Below are positions 35,039-43,219 of a stretch of DNA of 64,000 nucleotides, one piece after another (the stretch's first letter is position 1; the number at the start of each line of letters is the position of its first letter). The DNA is from CAIXSC01 sp046349935. GTDB lineage: Bacteria > Planctomycetota > Planctomycetia > Pirellulales > Pirellulaceae. The stretch lies in contig JAXMBK010000006.1 of NCBI GenBank assembly GCA_046349935.1, positions 248,001 to 312,000 of the forward strand, written 5' to 3'. Made by a program: the position numbers and the translations under genes. Below the pieces are notes generated by a model. It had not been told where the DNA came from. It saw nothing but the letters and a program-made list of their open reading frames with translations, and did not search any database.

Positions 35039-35233
35039 ATGGTTAAGTTGGTAGTGCGCGAGAAGGAAACGATCCAAGAAGCTGTCCGCCGATTCCGCAA
35101 GCTCGTCGAACGGAGCGGAATCAAGAAGGAAATGCGTCGCCGCGAGTACTACGAAAAGCCGAGCGAAATCAAGCGTCGCGCCCGTCTGCGTGCCGAACGC
35201 CGCTCCCGCCGCACTCCCACGACTGGTGTGTAA
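35039..35233 (+). CDS. rpsU: Ribosomal protein bS21
   Basis: 64 residues, highly basic, beginning M-V-K-L-V-V-R-E-K-E-T-I-Q-E-A-V and containing RRFRKLVERSGIKKEMRRRE with Y-Y-E-K-P-S: the bS21 signature. It is a small-subunit protein near the anti-Shine-Dalgarno region that helps start translation. The ribosome site AGGAGGA is very strong, 6 bases before ATG 35039. The gene stands alone rather than in the rpsU-dnaG-rpoD operon of other bacteria. Its stop codon lies inside a 20-base imperfect tandem repeat. Confidence 0.97.
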   Translation: MVKLVVREKETIQEAVRRFRKLVERSGIKKEMRRREYYEKPSEIKRRARLRAERRSRRTPTTGV

Positions 35234-35347
35234 TTGAGATTACTGGCGTTTAATTGAGCCTACAGGCGTCTCACGGACCCTGTCCTCAAACGTCTTTCGC
35301 CTCCCGCCGGACTCTCTCTTTCTCCGGCTTCACGCTCGAGGCAAACC

Positions 35348-35375
35348 GTGCTTGCGAATCATGTTTCGCAAGCAC
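35348..35375 (+). repeat. Perfect 11-bp hairpin downstream of rpsU
   Basis: GTGCTTGCGAA and TTCGCAAGCAC with a 6-base loop (TCATGT), about 115 bases after the rpsU stop. There is no T-run behind it, so it may be an mRNA 3' stabiliser or a protein-binding hairpin rather than an intrinsic terminator. Confidence 0.6.
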
Positions 35376-35397
35376 CTGGGGCCTATGGTCCGGACTC

Positions 35398-35431
35398 GCG
35401 CACTGGCCTCTTGAGCGCACTGGCCTCTTGA
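35398..35431 (+). repeat. Exact 17-base tandem duplication
   Basis: GCGCACTGGCCTCTTGA occurs twice head to tail (35398-35414 and 35415-35431). Confidence 0.85.
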
Positions 35432-35549
35432 GCGTGCCTGCTTCGCTTCAATCGATGGCGACCCCGCGCAAACTGCCAACTCGTATTGCCAGTCAGAGCT
35501 CTCGCAGAAAACTCGCGGAATCTTCGTGAACGCTGAATATCGTTCACGG

Positions 35550-35602
35550 AAAAAAAGAAAGGCGGCGGGGTCCCCTCGAGCTCCCAGCTACTCCCCGCCG
35601 CC
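35550..35602 (-). terminator. Rho-independent terminator of nadC
   Basis: GGCGGCGGGG (35561-35570) pairs with CCCCGCCGCC (35593-35602), a 10-bp GC stem. On the minus strand the stem is followed by TTTCTTTTTTT (35550-35560 complement). It lies about 100 bases past the nadC stop, in the right orientation. Confidence 0.88.
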
Positions 35603-35704
35603 CATAGCTCTGGACGCCTCTCCCCAGGGCGCCCACGCTAACCAAAGCTAGCTTAGGCGCGGCCCGAGTCAAATCGTCCAGGCTATTTTTTCCTAAAATT
35701 CTTC

Positions 35705-36646
35705 CTATTCCCCCCAGTCCAGCCCAAAATCGAACCCAATTGCCGAATGAGTGAGAGCGCCGACGCTGATTCGGTCGACGCCCGTGCGGGCAATCGTCCC
35801 GATCGTCGTGAGGTTCACACCGCCGGAGGCTTCGAGCTGAACGTCGGGCGCCGTGGCATTGCGGAGGGCGACCGCCTCGCGAAGTTGGGCCGGCGTCATG
35901 TTGTCCAGCAACACGATGTCAGGCCCTTCGGGAAGCACCATCCGCAACTGATCCAGGGTATCGACTTCAATTTCCACAAGGGCGTCTGCCAAAGCCGCGC
36001 CGCCATGTTCGCGCAAATGAGCGCGAACTTGACGAACCGCTTCGGCGGGCGTGAAACGACTGCCGCCGTTTTCCCGACCTTGAGCCCCCAAGGCCAGATG
36101 ATTGTCCTTGATCAGCACAGCGTCGAAAAGCCCCGCTCTGTGGTTATTTCCTCCCCCGCATCGGACGGCGTATTTTTCGAGCTTCCGCCAGCCGGGAGTC
36201 GTCTTACGGGTGTCATATAGACGGGCGGGAGCGTCGCCGATCGCGTCGAGGTAACGGCGCGTCAGGGTGGCGACGCCGGAGAGACGTCCCAAGATATTCA
36301 GCAGGATCCGTTCGCTGGTGAGCAGGTCGCGCGCGGGCCCCGAAACGACCGCGACGCACTGGCCTCGTTCCACCCGCGCACCGTCCTCGAGCAGCGGCTG
36401 AAACTGAACGCTGACTTGCATTTCGTCGAGTGCACAGGCGGCCGCTTGAAGGCCGGCGACGACGCCCACGTCGCGCGCCACGATGCGGGCGGCGGACTGC
36501 GCGTCGCGCGGGACCAGAATCACGGTAGTCCAATCCCAAGATCGATCGAGGTCTTCGCGCACCGCCAGCCGCACCAACTGTCGGCAGTCGTCCTCCACCT
36601 GAGCGTCCCAACTCCACTGTCGAAACTCTTTCGCCACGCGCCGCAT
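35705..36646 (-). CDS. nadC: Nicotinate-nucleotide pyrophosphorylase (carboxylating), quinolinate phosphoribosyltransferase
   Basis: 313 residues. The enzyme joins quinolinate and PRPP to give nicotinate mononucleotide, CO2 and pyrophosphate in de novo NAD synthesis. Family features seen: L-V-R-L-A-V-R-E-D-L near the N-terminus, E-R-I-L-L-N-I-L-G-R-L-S-G-V-A-T, the substrate loop Y-D-T-R-K-T-T-P-G-W-R with C-G-G-G-N-N-H-R-A-G-L, the Lys-Asp-Asn-His of VLIKDNHL, and L-E-A-S-G-G-V-N-L near the C-terminus. The length is slightly above the usual 280-300. nadA and nadB are not in the window. It diverges from the ComEA-like gene and ends in a terminator. Confidence 0.96.
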   Translation of the reverse strand: MRRVAKEFRQWSWDAQVEDDCRQLVRLAVREDLDRSWDWTTVILVPRDAQSAARIVARDVGVVAGLQAAACALDEMQVSVQFQPLLEDGARVERGQCVAVVSGPARDLLTSERILLNILGRLSGVATLTRRYLDAIGDAPARLYDTRKTTPGWRKLEKYAVRCGGGNNHRAGLFDAVLIKDNHLALGAQGRENGGSRFTPAEAVRQVRAHLREHGGAALADALVEIEVDTLDQLRMVLPEGPDIVLLDNMTPAQLREAVALRNATAPDVQLEASGGVNLTTIGTIARTGVDRISVGALTHSAIGFDFGLDWGE

Positions 36647-36841
36647 TCCCTCTCACAAACACTCGAAATCGATTGACGAGCGCTCCCTCGCGCCCCTTCG
36701 CGCTTCCGTGCCACTTCCGGACTTCCCGCCCGGCGACTCGCCAGATTGCCGAGCGGCCGCCATAATACCAGTCGTCGATCGGCTCGGCATCCACCAAGCG
36801 GATCGAACGGCGTGGGGCGCCGAGGTGCGGAGATTGGAGTC

Positions 36842-37243
36842 ATGCGCAAAAGCGACCCTGCGCGACAGCGTTGGACGTGGGTTTGGCGGCGCGTCGATCG
36901 ACAGGTCATCGCGGCGCTGACCGCGGGCGCGGCGTTGGCCCTGGGGTTGGGAGCGGCCGTGCAACGACTGTCGCCGGTTCCGGCCCCCGCCGACCACTCC
37001 CCGCTCCTCTTTCAGCTCGATATCCATTCGGCCCCGTGGACCGAATGGGCCTTGCTGCCGGGGATCGGCGAAGGGTTGGCGAAACGGATCTGCGACCAAC
37101 GCAACGCACAAGGCGGATTTCAGTCGCTGGACGACGTGCGACGCGTTCGCGGCATCGGTCCGAAAACTTGGGAACGCATGAAAGCGCATTTGAAGTCATC
37201 GCGGCCGGCGAGCAGTCCGCCAGCGAGCGAACAAGGAACGTGA
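36842..37243 (+). CDS. ComEA-like helix-hairpin-helix protein with membrane anchor
   Basis: About 133 residues from ATG 36842 (M-R-K-S-D-P-A-R-Q). A hydrophobic segment (A-A-L-T-A-G-A-A-L-A-L-G-L) near residues 24-40 anchors it. The C-terminal part carries paired helix-hairpin-helix motifs: A-L-L-P-G-I-G-E-G-L-A-K-R-I and V-R-G-I-G-P-K-T-W-E-R-M. This layout is that of ComEA-type proteins, which bind DNA non-specifically outside the inner membrane during DNA uptake. No comEC is nearby. It ends 1 base before the uvrB start, so the two are almost surely one transcript. Confidence 0.85.
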   Translation: MRKSDPARQRWTWVWRRVDRQVIAALTAGAALALGLGAAVQRLSPVPAPADHSPLLFQLDIHSAPWTEWALLPGIGEGLAKRICDQRNAQGGFQSLDDVRRVRGIGPKTWERMKAHLKSSRPASSPPASEQGT

Positions 37244-37244
37244 A

Positions 37245-39317
37245 GTGGATTTTCAACTTGCCAGCCAATTCGCGCCGTCCGGCGATCAACCGCAGGCGAT
37301 CGCCGCGCTCACCGCCGGCGTGGAGCGCGGCCGACGTCATCAGGTGCTCTTGGGCGTCACCGGCTCGGGCAAAACCTTCACCATGGCGAACGTGATTCGC
37401 AACGCCAACCGCCCTGCGCTGGTCATCTCGCACAACAAGACGCTCGCTGCGCAATTGTATTCCGAGTTCAAGGAATTCTTCCCGCACAACGCGGTGCATT
37501 ACTTCGTCAGCTACTACGACTACTACCAGCCCGAAGCCTACATTCCGCAGCGAGACATCTACATTGAAAAAGATGCGTCGATCAACGAGGAGATTGATCG
37601 CTTGCGTTTGGCGGCGACCAGCGCGCTCGTCAGTCGCCGCGACGTGGTGATCGTCGCGAGCGTCTCGAGCATTTACGGATTGGGGTCGCCCGACGACTAC
37701 AAGGAGATGATGGTGCCGTTGATTCGCGGCCAGACGCTGGATCGCGACGAAATGCTCAAGCGGCTGATCGACATCCAATACGATCGCAACGACGTCGCGT
37801 TCGAGCGCACCAAGTTCCGCGTCCGCGGCGATTGCGTCGAAGTGTGGCCCAGCTACGAAGAGTTCGCGGTGCGCATCGAGTTTTGGGGCGACGAGATCGA
37901 TCAGCTTTCGATCATCAATCCCACGACAGGCGAAACCATCTCGACGCACGACCAGTTCTTCATCTACCCCGCCAAGCACTTCGTGCTCCCTGAAGAACGG
38001 ATCGCCGGCGCCGTCGAATTGATCCGACAGGAACTGGAAGAGCGGCTGGCGCAGTTGCGCGAACAGGGCAAGCTGCTCGAAGCCCAACGGCTCAGCGCCC
38101 GTACGCGTTTCGACATCGAGATGCTGAGCGAAGCGGGCTACTGTCCGGGAATCGAAAACTACAGCCGGCCCCTTTCTGGTCGCCCGCCCGGCTCCCCGCC
38201 TTACACGCTGTATGACTTTTTCCCCAAGGACTTTTTGCTGTTTATCGACGAGTCGCATGTGACGGTGCCGCAGATTCGCGCCATGTACGCGGGCGACCGC
38301 AATCGCAAAATGACGCTCGTCGAACACGGCTTCCGCCTCCCCAGCGCGCTCGATAACCGTCCCATGACGTTCGAGGAATGGGAACAAAAGGTGGGGCAAG
38401 CCGTGTTCGTATCGGCGACGCCGGGCGACTATGAACTGGCCAAGTCGAGCGGCGAGGTGGTGGAGCAAATCATTCGCCCCACCGGGCTGCTCGACCCCAT
38501 CATCGAAGTCGTTCCCGCACGGGGCCAAGTCCCGCATCTGCTGGAGCAGATCCGCGAGCGAGTGGGCCAGGGGGACCGCGTCCTCGTCACCACGCTCACC
38601 AAACGGCTCGCGGAAGACCTGGCGGCCTACTTCAGCAAGGAGAAGGTCGCTTGCAAATGGCTGCATAGCGAACTGGATGCGTTTGAACGCGTCGAGTTGC
38701 TGCGTGATTTGCGGCGCGGCAAGTTCGACGTACTGGTCGGCGTCAATTTGTTGCGCGAGGGGCTCGACCTTCCCGAAGTGTCGCTGGTCGCAATCATGGA
38801 CGCCGACAAAGAAGGTTTCCTCCGCAGCGAAACGTCGCTCATTCAAACCATCGGCCGATCGGCGCGCAACGTCAACGCGAAGGTCATTCTGTACGCCGAC
38901 AAGATGACCGATTCGATGCAGCGCGCAATTGAAGAAACCGAACGACGCCGCGCGATTCAAGAAGCCTATAACCAAAAGCACGGCATCAAGCCCGAGACGA
39001 TTCGCAAGAACATTCATGCCGGCATCGAGGCGGAAGCCGACGCTCACCGACGCGCCAACGCCGCCGTGGGGCGCGAAGACGAATCGCAGATGATCACGCA
39101 GGAGTACCTCAACGAGCTGGAAGCCGAGATGCTCGCGGCGGCGGAGGCGCTTGAGTTTGAGCGAGCGGCTGCGGTGCGCGATCGCATCACGCAGCTGCGC
39201 GATTCGCTGGGCAAAAACCTCCGCGAGGTCGACGTCAAGTCGTACCGCCCCGATAAGAACCGCAGTCGTCAACGAACCGGCAAAGCGCGCGTGCCGCGGC
39301 CGAAGAAGAACGCCTGA
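37245..39317 (+). CDS. uvrB: UvrABC system protein B (excinuclease subunit B)
   Basis: 690 residues, normal UvrB length, from GTG 37245 (M-D-F-Q-L-A-S-Q-F). UvrB is the damage-verifying helicase-like core of nucleotide excision repair. Seen: Q motif region F-A-P-S-G-D-Q-P-Q-A-I, Walker A GVTGSGKTFTMA (about 36-47), the beta-hairpin Y-Y-D-Y-Y-Q-P-E-A-Y, Walker B-like F-I-D-E-S-H-V, helicase motif V L-R-E-G-L-D-L-P-E-V and motif VI Q-T-I-G-R-S-A-R-N. A C-terminal UVR domain (Y-L-N-E-L-E-A-E-M then A-A-A-V-R-D-R-I) contacts UvrC. The start lies 1 base after the stop of the ComEA-like gene. Confidence 0.98.
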   Translation: MDFQLASQFAPSGDQPQAIAALTAGVERGRRHQVLLGVTGSGKTFTMANVIRNANRPALVISHNKTLAAQLYSEFKEFFPHNAVHYFVSYYDYYQPEAYIPQRDIYIEKDASINEEIDRLRLAATSALVSRRDVVIVASVSSIYGLGSPDDYKEMMVPLIRGQTLDRDEMLKRLIDIQYDRNDVAFERTKFRVRGDCVEVWPSYEEFAVRIEFWGDEIDQLSIINPTTGETISTHDQFFIYPAKHFVLPEERIAGAVELIRQELEERLAQLREQGKLLEAQRLSARTRFDIEMLSEAGYCPGIENYSRPLSGRPPGSPPYTLYDFFPKDFLLFIDESHVTVPQIRAMYAGDRNRKMTLVEHGFRLPSALDNRPMTFEEWEQKVGQAVFVSATPGDYELAKSSGEVVEQIIRPTGLLDPIIEVVPARGQVPHLLEQIRERVGQGDRVLVTTLTKRLAEDLAAYFSKEKVACKWLHSELDAFERVELLRDLRRGKFDVLVGVNLLREGLDLPEVSLVAIMDADKEGFLRSETSLIQTIGRSARNVNAKVILYADKMTDSMQRAIEETERRRAIQEAYNQKHGIKPETIRKNIHAGIEAEADAHRRANAAVGREDESQMITQEYLNELEAEMLAAAEALEFERAAAVRDRITQLRDSLGKNLREVDVKSYRPDKNRSRQRTGKARVPRPKKNA

Positions 39318-39337
39318 ATCCGTCAGAGACTTCACTC

Positions 39338-39829
39338 ATGCCCGAACGCGAAACAGCCAATCGCGACGCAGCGGAACGCGCTGGCGCACATCCCCGCGAA
39401 CCCTCCGGCGGCGGCTCCGACCCGCGAGTGTTCTTCGCCGCCGAACGCACGCTGCTGGCGTGGTTGCGCACCGGCATCGCCACCATCGGCCTCGGGTTTC
39501 TCGTCGCGCGTTTCGGCTACTTTCTGCGGATGGTTCAGGGCGCTCATCCCGAAAGCTCCGCGACCTCCACGTTCTTGGGTGTCGGCCTTGTCCTTCTGGG
39601 ATCGCTCCTCATTGCGGCCGCCACTTGGCAGCACGAACGATTCCTCCGAGTCCTCGGACGCCATGAACTCCCGTCGAAGTACTCGGCGCGATTCGCCCTC
39701 GTCGTGTCGGCCTTGATCGCCGCCTGCGGACTCGCGCTCGCAGGCTACTTGGCGCTTCCCCGAGGCCTGACGTCGCCGTCTGAGTCGGCGCACGCTCCCT
39801 CTGCTTCGCCTGCTTCCACAGCGCCATGA
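39338..39829 (+). CDS. DUF202 (YidH-type) membrane protein
   Basis: 163 residues. The DUF202 signature is clear: F-F-A-A-E-R-T-L-L-A-W-L-R-T-G-I-A-T-I-G-L-G-F near residue 28. Three transmembrane helices follow (about 38-62, 75-98, 112-135). An Asp/Arg-rich N-terminal tail precedes them, and the C-terminal tail is Ser/Pro/Ala-rich. The function of the family is not established. The gene begins 20 bases after uvrB and is likely co-transcribed with it. It converges with the glycosidase-like gene at 39855. Confidence 0.88.
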   Translation: MPERETANRDAAERAGAHPREPSGGGSDPRVFFAAERTLLAWLRTGIATIGLGFLVARFGYFLRMVQGAHPESSATSTFLGVGLVLLGSLLIAAATWQHERFLRVLGRHELPSKYSARFALVVSALIAACGLALAGYLALPRGLTSPSESAHAPSASPASTAP

Positions 39830-39854
39830 CCGTTACGGCAGTCGACGGCCGCGG

Positions 39855-42575
39855 TCATCTCCAAACCATCACTTCCGAGACGCCGCTGCGCGACTTGCCG
39901 CGGTGGGTGAATACGATCCGCAGCCGAGTCGTCTTCACCGGGTCGCAGCGCACCTCGTTCCACACTCCGCCGGTCGGCTGCGCCGGTTCTCGAGTTGTCT
40001 CGCGGACGGGGGAGAATTTCTCGCCGTCCCAGAATTCGAGCGAAAACCGCTCGGGCGGCTGCACGCCGCCTCGATCGTCGTACAAGGCGAGCTCGACGCG
40101 CCTGAATTCAACCTCTTCGCCGAAGTCAATCTCCAGCCAATCTTGCTCGTTCGGCGACTCGTAGGCGGTCCAGCGATTGTGCGGCGCGGGGGCGAACGAA
40201 GTGAGTCCGTCATTGGCCCACTCAACCTTGTCAAACCTCGAAGTGTGAGAGGCCTTGGCTCGCGGATGCTCCGCGCCCGCTTTCCGGAATGCCAAATTGC
40301 CAGCCGGCGGCGGCGCCGGTGCGATCGGACGTTTGCCAGGCCCCCAGAGCTCGATCTCGCTGAGCCCCGACCAGGCGTCGGCGGCGTGATGAATGCGAAA
40401 CCGAAACTTCGAATCGTACGTCGCCGCTTTGCGTTCCAGAAGATCAAAGCAATTTGCGCGATGCCCGGCGGGCGTTTCTCCGTGTCGCCAGCGTCCCGCC
40501 GCCGGCATCCACTGCTCGTCGCGCCACTGCTCCACCTCGATCTTCCGAGGCGCAGCAACTCGAGGGTCGCGCACGCCGTCTGCATTGTCGCGATCGTCGA
40601 GCACATACAGAGCGATCACTTCGATGGGACGCGGCGTCCCCAAGTCGATCACCACCTCCTCGACTCGCTCGGGCGAACCAACGCTGGTCCAGCGATTGGG
40701 GGGATGCACGTGGTACCAGTAATTTCCATCGACCAATTTGGCCGTCGAAGTTCCTGGGGCCGTGAACGATGCGCTCACGCGGGGATAATACCCGCCGTCG
40801 TTGTTCACCGCATAGTTCACCCAGTCCGCCGCTGCCTCGGTCGCCTTCAACGCGTTCGGCATCCCCGGCATCCCCGGGAAAGAGGCACGCGTACTTGGCC
40901 AACGGCCTACGCTTCGCTCCCACCGCCCGGTTCCTAACCCAGGCAACCCCGGATCGCCAGCCGCCCCCGGCAGTGCGGCTCGCAACGGACTCAGGTCCGA
41001 CTGCTGCGCGATCACGAAACCATCGGCGAGCACCGTGAAGCCCCGCCCGCGACCGTACCGAGTTCCCTCGCGATCCCAAAGGATCGTGAGTTCGAACCCC
41101 CGATAGGGGACGCGGTCCAACGCAAAGTAGTCCCATTCGGCGGGCGCCAGCGGATACAACACCACCGTGTCATTGTCCTGCGGCCGCAGCCCCGCGAGCC
41201 CGGTGATGATTAAGTCGCAAAAGCCCGAATGGAAGTAATGCTCGCTGTGATTGTACGTGTCGTGCCCTTCGAACGACCCGGTCGACGGATGGAGCGCCTC
41301 GGCCAAATACGGACGCCCCTCCTTGCGATGCGAACGGGCATAGGTCTGCAACAGACGCAGGTAGTCGGCGTTCGTCACCGGCGCAGGCTGGGAGCGCTGC
41401 AATACATTCGCCATCGCCTTCAGCGTTTGCGTGGTCGCGTACGGCCACGACTGGCCGCTCCACCAACAACAGTGCTTCTGCAATAGGAACTGCGGATCGC
41501 GACGCTCGACCGTCGTCGGGCCGAACGCGTCGGCGAAGTACTCCGGGTCCATCAAGAACTTCCAGGCCCTTTCGAATCCCTGGTCGTGGTCGAGCATATC
41601 GAACTGCCAGGGGACGTAGCCGATCAGTTCGCGACCGTGCGGGCTGCCCGCATAGCGGCCCGTCTGATAGGTAAGCGTCAGCGCTTTGTTGACGTGCCCC
41701 TCCAACTGCTCGTCTTGCTTGAACATTGGAAAGAAGAATTCGCGTTTTGGATCCCAGAGCTTCTGTTGGAACGCGTCCTTGAGCTGCCTCGCCTGCCGCC
41801 GGTACGCATCGGCGGCCGCTTCGTCTCCGGCCAACTGCGCCATGCGCGACAGCGCCATGGCGTCGGCCCACAAGTAGGCATTGAACGACGGTCGATAACT
41901 GGGCGCGCCGCGCAAGATGTCGCGCGTCTGTCGACTGTTGATGTTGAACTCCATCCCGTCGTCGTGCCCTGTCTGCCAGTACAGTCCGACGTCTTCGACA
42001 AAGTGCCGTTGGCGCCACGCTTCATGATTCTTCGCCAACAGCGGCCAAAGCCGGCGAACACCGGCGGGATCGGGATGGACCTGATGAAGCGCCCAAACGG
42101 CGTCCGCCAGCCACGTGCTGTAATTGCGAGGCTGAGCGCCAGGCGTCCGCATCCAGTAGGCCGCATAGTCGCGCGCGATCCGCGGATCGCGTAACCAACG
42201 TGATTCGTAAAGTTGGTGGCCCGCTGGGCAACTAATGGCGCCATAGGCCCCCGACCAAAACGGACGGTCGATGAATTCCGTGAATAGGTATCCCGTGTCT
42301 GGCGAACCGTAGGTCAGATGCTTGGTGAGCAACTCCCAACGGTAGTAATAGGTCGTGTTGAGGTCTTCGTCGGGGCATTCGAACAGCGGGATATGGCGGT
42401 CGTACCAGTCCCAGTCGCGATTGTCCCAGAAGGACTGGCGTTTCAAGAGTTGGTCGGCGTCGAGGACCGAGCCGCCGCGAACGGCGACCGTTTGGGCGCT
42501 CCCCAGCGACGCCAGCGCGGCGATCAAGCAGACGGCGCTGAACGCAGGACGAAACAACGGTAAACAACGCGACAT
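39855..42575 (-). CDS. Secreted glycoside hydrolase-like protein (MGH1-type fold) with discoidin-like domains
   Basis: 906 residues. A signal peptide is visible (F-S-A-V-C-L-I-A-A-L-A-S-L-G-S-A-Q, about 1-28). The main part (about 40-520) resembles the (alpha/alpha)6 mannosylglycerate-hydrolase/trehalase-type glycosidases: Y-Y-R-W-E-L-L-T-K, Y-A-A-Y-W-M-R-T, W-Q-T-G-H-D-D-G-M-E-F-N, and Q-K-H-C-C-W-W-S-G-Q-S-W-P-Y. The WQTGHDDGMEF stretch is a likely acid-site region. The C-terminal third has two regions resembling F5/8-type C (discoidin) sugar-binding domains, each with a strand like V-V-I-D-L-G or L-E-I-D-F-G. It probably removes sugars from complex polysaccharides outside the cytoplasm; the substrate is not predictable. 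Confidence 0.75.
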   Translation of the reverse strand: MSRCLPLFRPAFSAVCLIAALASLGSAQTVAVRGGSVLDADQLLKRQSFWDNRDWDWYDRHIPLFECPDEDLNTTYYYRWELLTKHLTYGSPDTGYLFTEFIDRPFWSGAYGAISCPAGHQLYESRWLRDPRIARDYAAYWMRTPGAQPRNYSTWLADAVWALHQVHPDPAGVRRLWPLLAKNHEAWRQRHFVEDVGLYWQTGHDDGMEFNINSRQTRDILRGAPSYRPSFNAYLWADAMALSRMAQLAGDEAAADAYRRQARQLKDAFQQKLWDPKREFFFPMFKQDEQLEGHVNKALTLTYQTGRYAGSPHGRELIGYVPWQFDMLDHDQGFERAWKFLMDPEYFADAFGPTTVERRDPQFLLQKHCCWWSGQSWPYATTQTLKAMANVLQRSQPAPVTNADYLRLLQTYARSHRKEGRPYLAEALHPSTGSFEGHDTYNHSEHYFHSGFCDLIITGLAGLRPQDNDTVVLYPLAPAEWDYFALDRVPYRGFELTILWDREGTRYGRGRGFTVLADGFVIAQQSDLSPLRAALPGAAGDPGLPGLGTGRWERSVGRWPSTRASFPGMPGMPNALKATEAAADWVNYAVNNDGGYYPRVSASFTAPGTSTAKLVDGNYWYHVHPPNRWTSVGSPERVEEVVIDLGTPRPIEVIALYVLDDRDNADGVRDPRVAAPRKIEVEQWRDEQWMPAAGRWRHGETPAGHRANCFDLLERKAATYDSKFRFRIHHAADAWSGLSEIELWGPGKRPIAPAPPPAGNLAFRKAGAEHPRAKASHTSRFDKVEWANDGLTSFAPAPHNRWTAYESPNEQDWLEIDFGEEVEFRRVELALYDDRGGVQPPERFSLEFWDGEKFSPVRETTREPAQPTGGVWNEVRCDPVKTTRLRIVFTHRGKSRSGVSEVMVWR

Positions 42576-42585
42576 CTGGCGCCTC

Positions 42586-42632
42586 GCAAAAACGAAAAAG
42601 CCCCTGTGATCCGGTTGGGATCGCAGGGGCTT
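42586..42632 (-). terminator. Rho-independent terminator of the small lipoprotein gene
   Basis: On the minus strand AAGCCCCTG (42624-42632 complement) through GATCC pairs with GGATC and CAGGGGCTT, followed by TTTTCGTTTTT. It lies between the lipoprotein stop (42674) and the start of the glycosidase-like gene (42575), so it separates their transcripts. Confidence 0.9.
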
Positions 42633-42673
42633 CAGTTTACACGTCGCCGTTTCCGGCTCGCAATCAGCTCAAA

Positions 42674-42994
42674 CTACGGCTTGGCTTCCGGGGCCGGAGC
42701 TTCCGCAGCCGGGGCTTCGCCGGCCGGCTTCGCTTCGGGGGCCGGGGCTTCCGGGGCCGGCGCTTCCGGAGCAGGTGCGCCTTCCGGGGCCGGGGCTTCA
42801 GGCGCCGGAGCTTCCGGTCCGCCCGCCGGCTTGCCTTCCACGCCCGCCGGCGTCTTCACCTCGCTGCTCATCTGTCCGCCGCCCGGCGTCGCCGGCTTAT
42901 CGATCACCGGCGTTTCCTTCACTCCGCCGCCATCGCAGCCGACCGAAACGCCCACCAACGCCAACGCCGCCACCAGTGCGAGCAACTTCTTCAT
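42674..42994 (-). CDS. Small lipoprotein with P-E-A-P-A repeats
   Basis: About 106 residues from ATG 42994 (M-K-K-L-L-A-L-V-A), with GAGGA 8 bases upstream; an earlier in-frame Met is less likely. The signal peptide ends in a lipobox (L-V-G-V-S-V-G-C), so Cys near residue 20 should be lipid-modified. The mature part is Pro/Glu/Ala-rich with tandem A-P-E-A-P-A-P-E units (about 60-106) and is surely extended and disordered. No family is recognised. It may be a periplasmic spacer or wall-spanning tether. Confidence 0.75.
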   Translation of the reverse strand: MKKLLALVAALALVGVSVGCDGGGVKETPVIDKPATPGGGQMSSEVKTPAGVEGKPAGGPEAPAPEAPAPEGAPAPEAPAPEAPAPEAKPAGEAPAAEAPAPEAKP

Positions 42995-43219
42995 GATTCG
43001 CTTCCTCAATGTACTCGAATTCGTTGATCCGGGGCCGAGCCACGATTCGCCGCGAACTCACCGAACTCCCGGCTGTTCACTACGATCCCGACGCTCGCAC
43101 GCCTATTCCCGAAGATTTTTAAGATTCTAGCGAATCCCCTTCCGCTCGTGTCTGGGCGACCGCAAAAAATGCGGGAATAATGACGATCCCTCGAGCCTCT
43201 AGGGGAAGGGCGAACCAGC

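Larger units (their letters stand above)
35234..35704. other. Intergenic region after rpsU with repeats and hairpins
   Basis: About 470 bases without a convincing gene; a 91-codon open frame at 35254 has no ribosome site and contains repeats. It holds a 20-base imperfect tandem repeat (35222-35261), a perfect 11-bp hairpin (35348-35375), an exact 17-base tandem duplication (35398-35431), a 7-bp hairpin GTGAACG/CGTTCAC (35526-35547) and the nadC terminator (35550-35602). Confidence 0.6.

Noticed and set aside
35254..35529. 91-codon frame after rpsU
   Set aside because: No ribosome site, it contains the exact tandem duplication and a hairpin, and the composition is not protein-like.
36906..39335. 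809-codon minus-strand frame opposite uvrB
   Set aside because: Antisense shadow of a strongly biased conserved gene; no family features.
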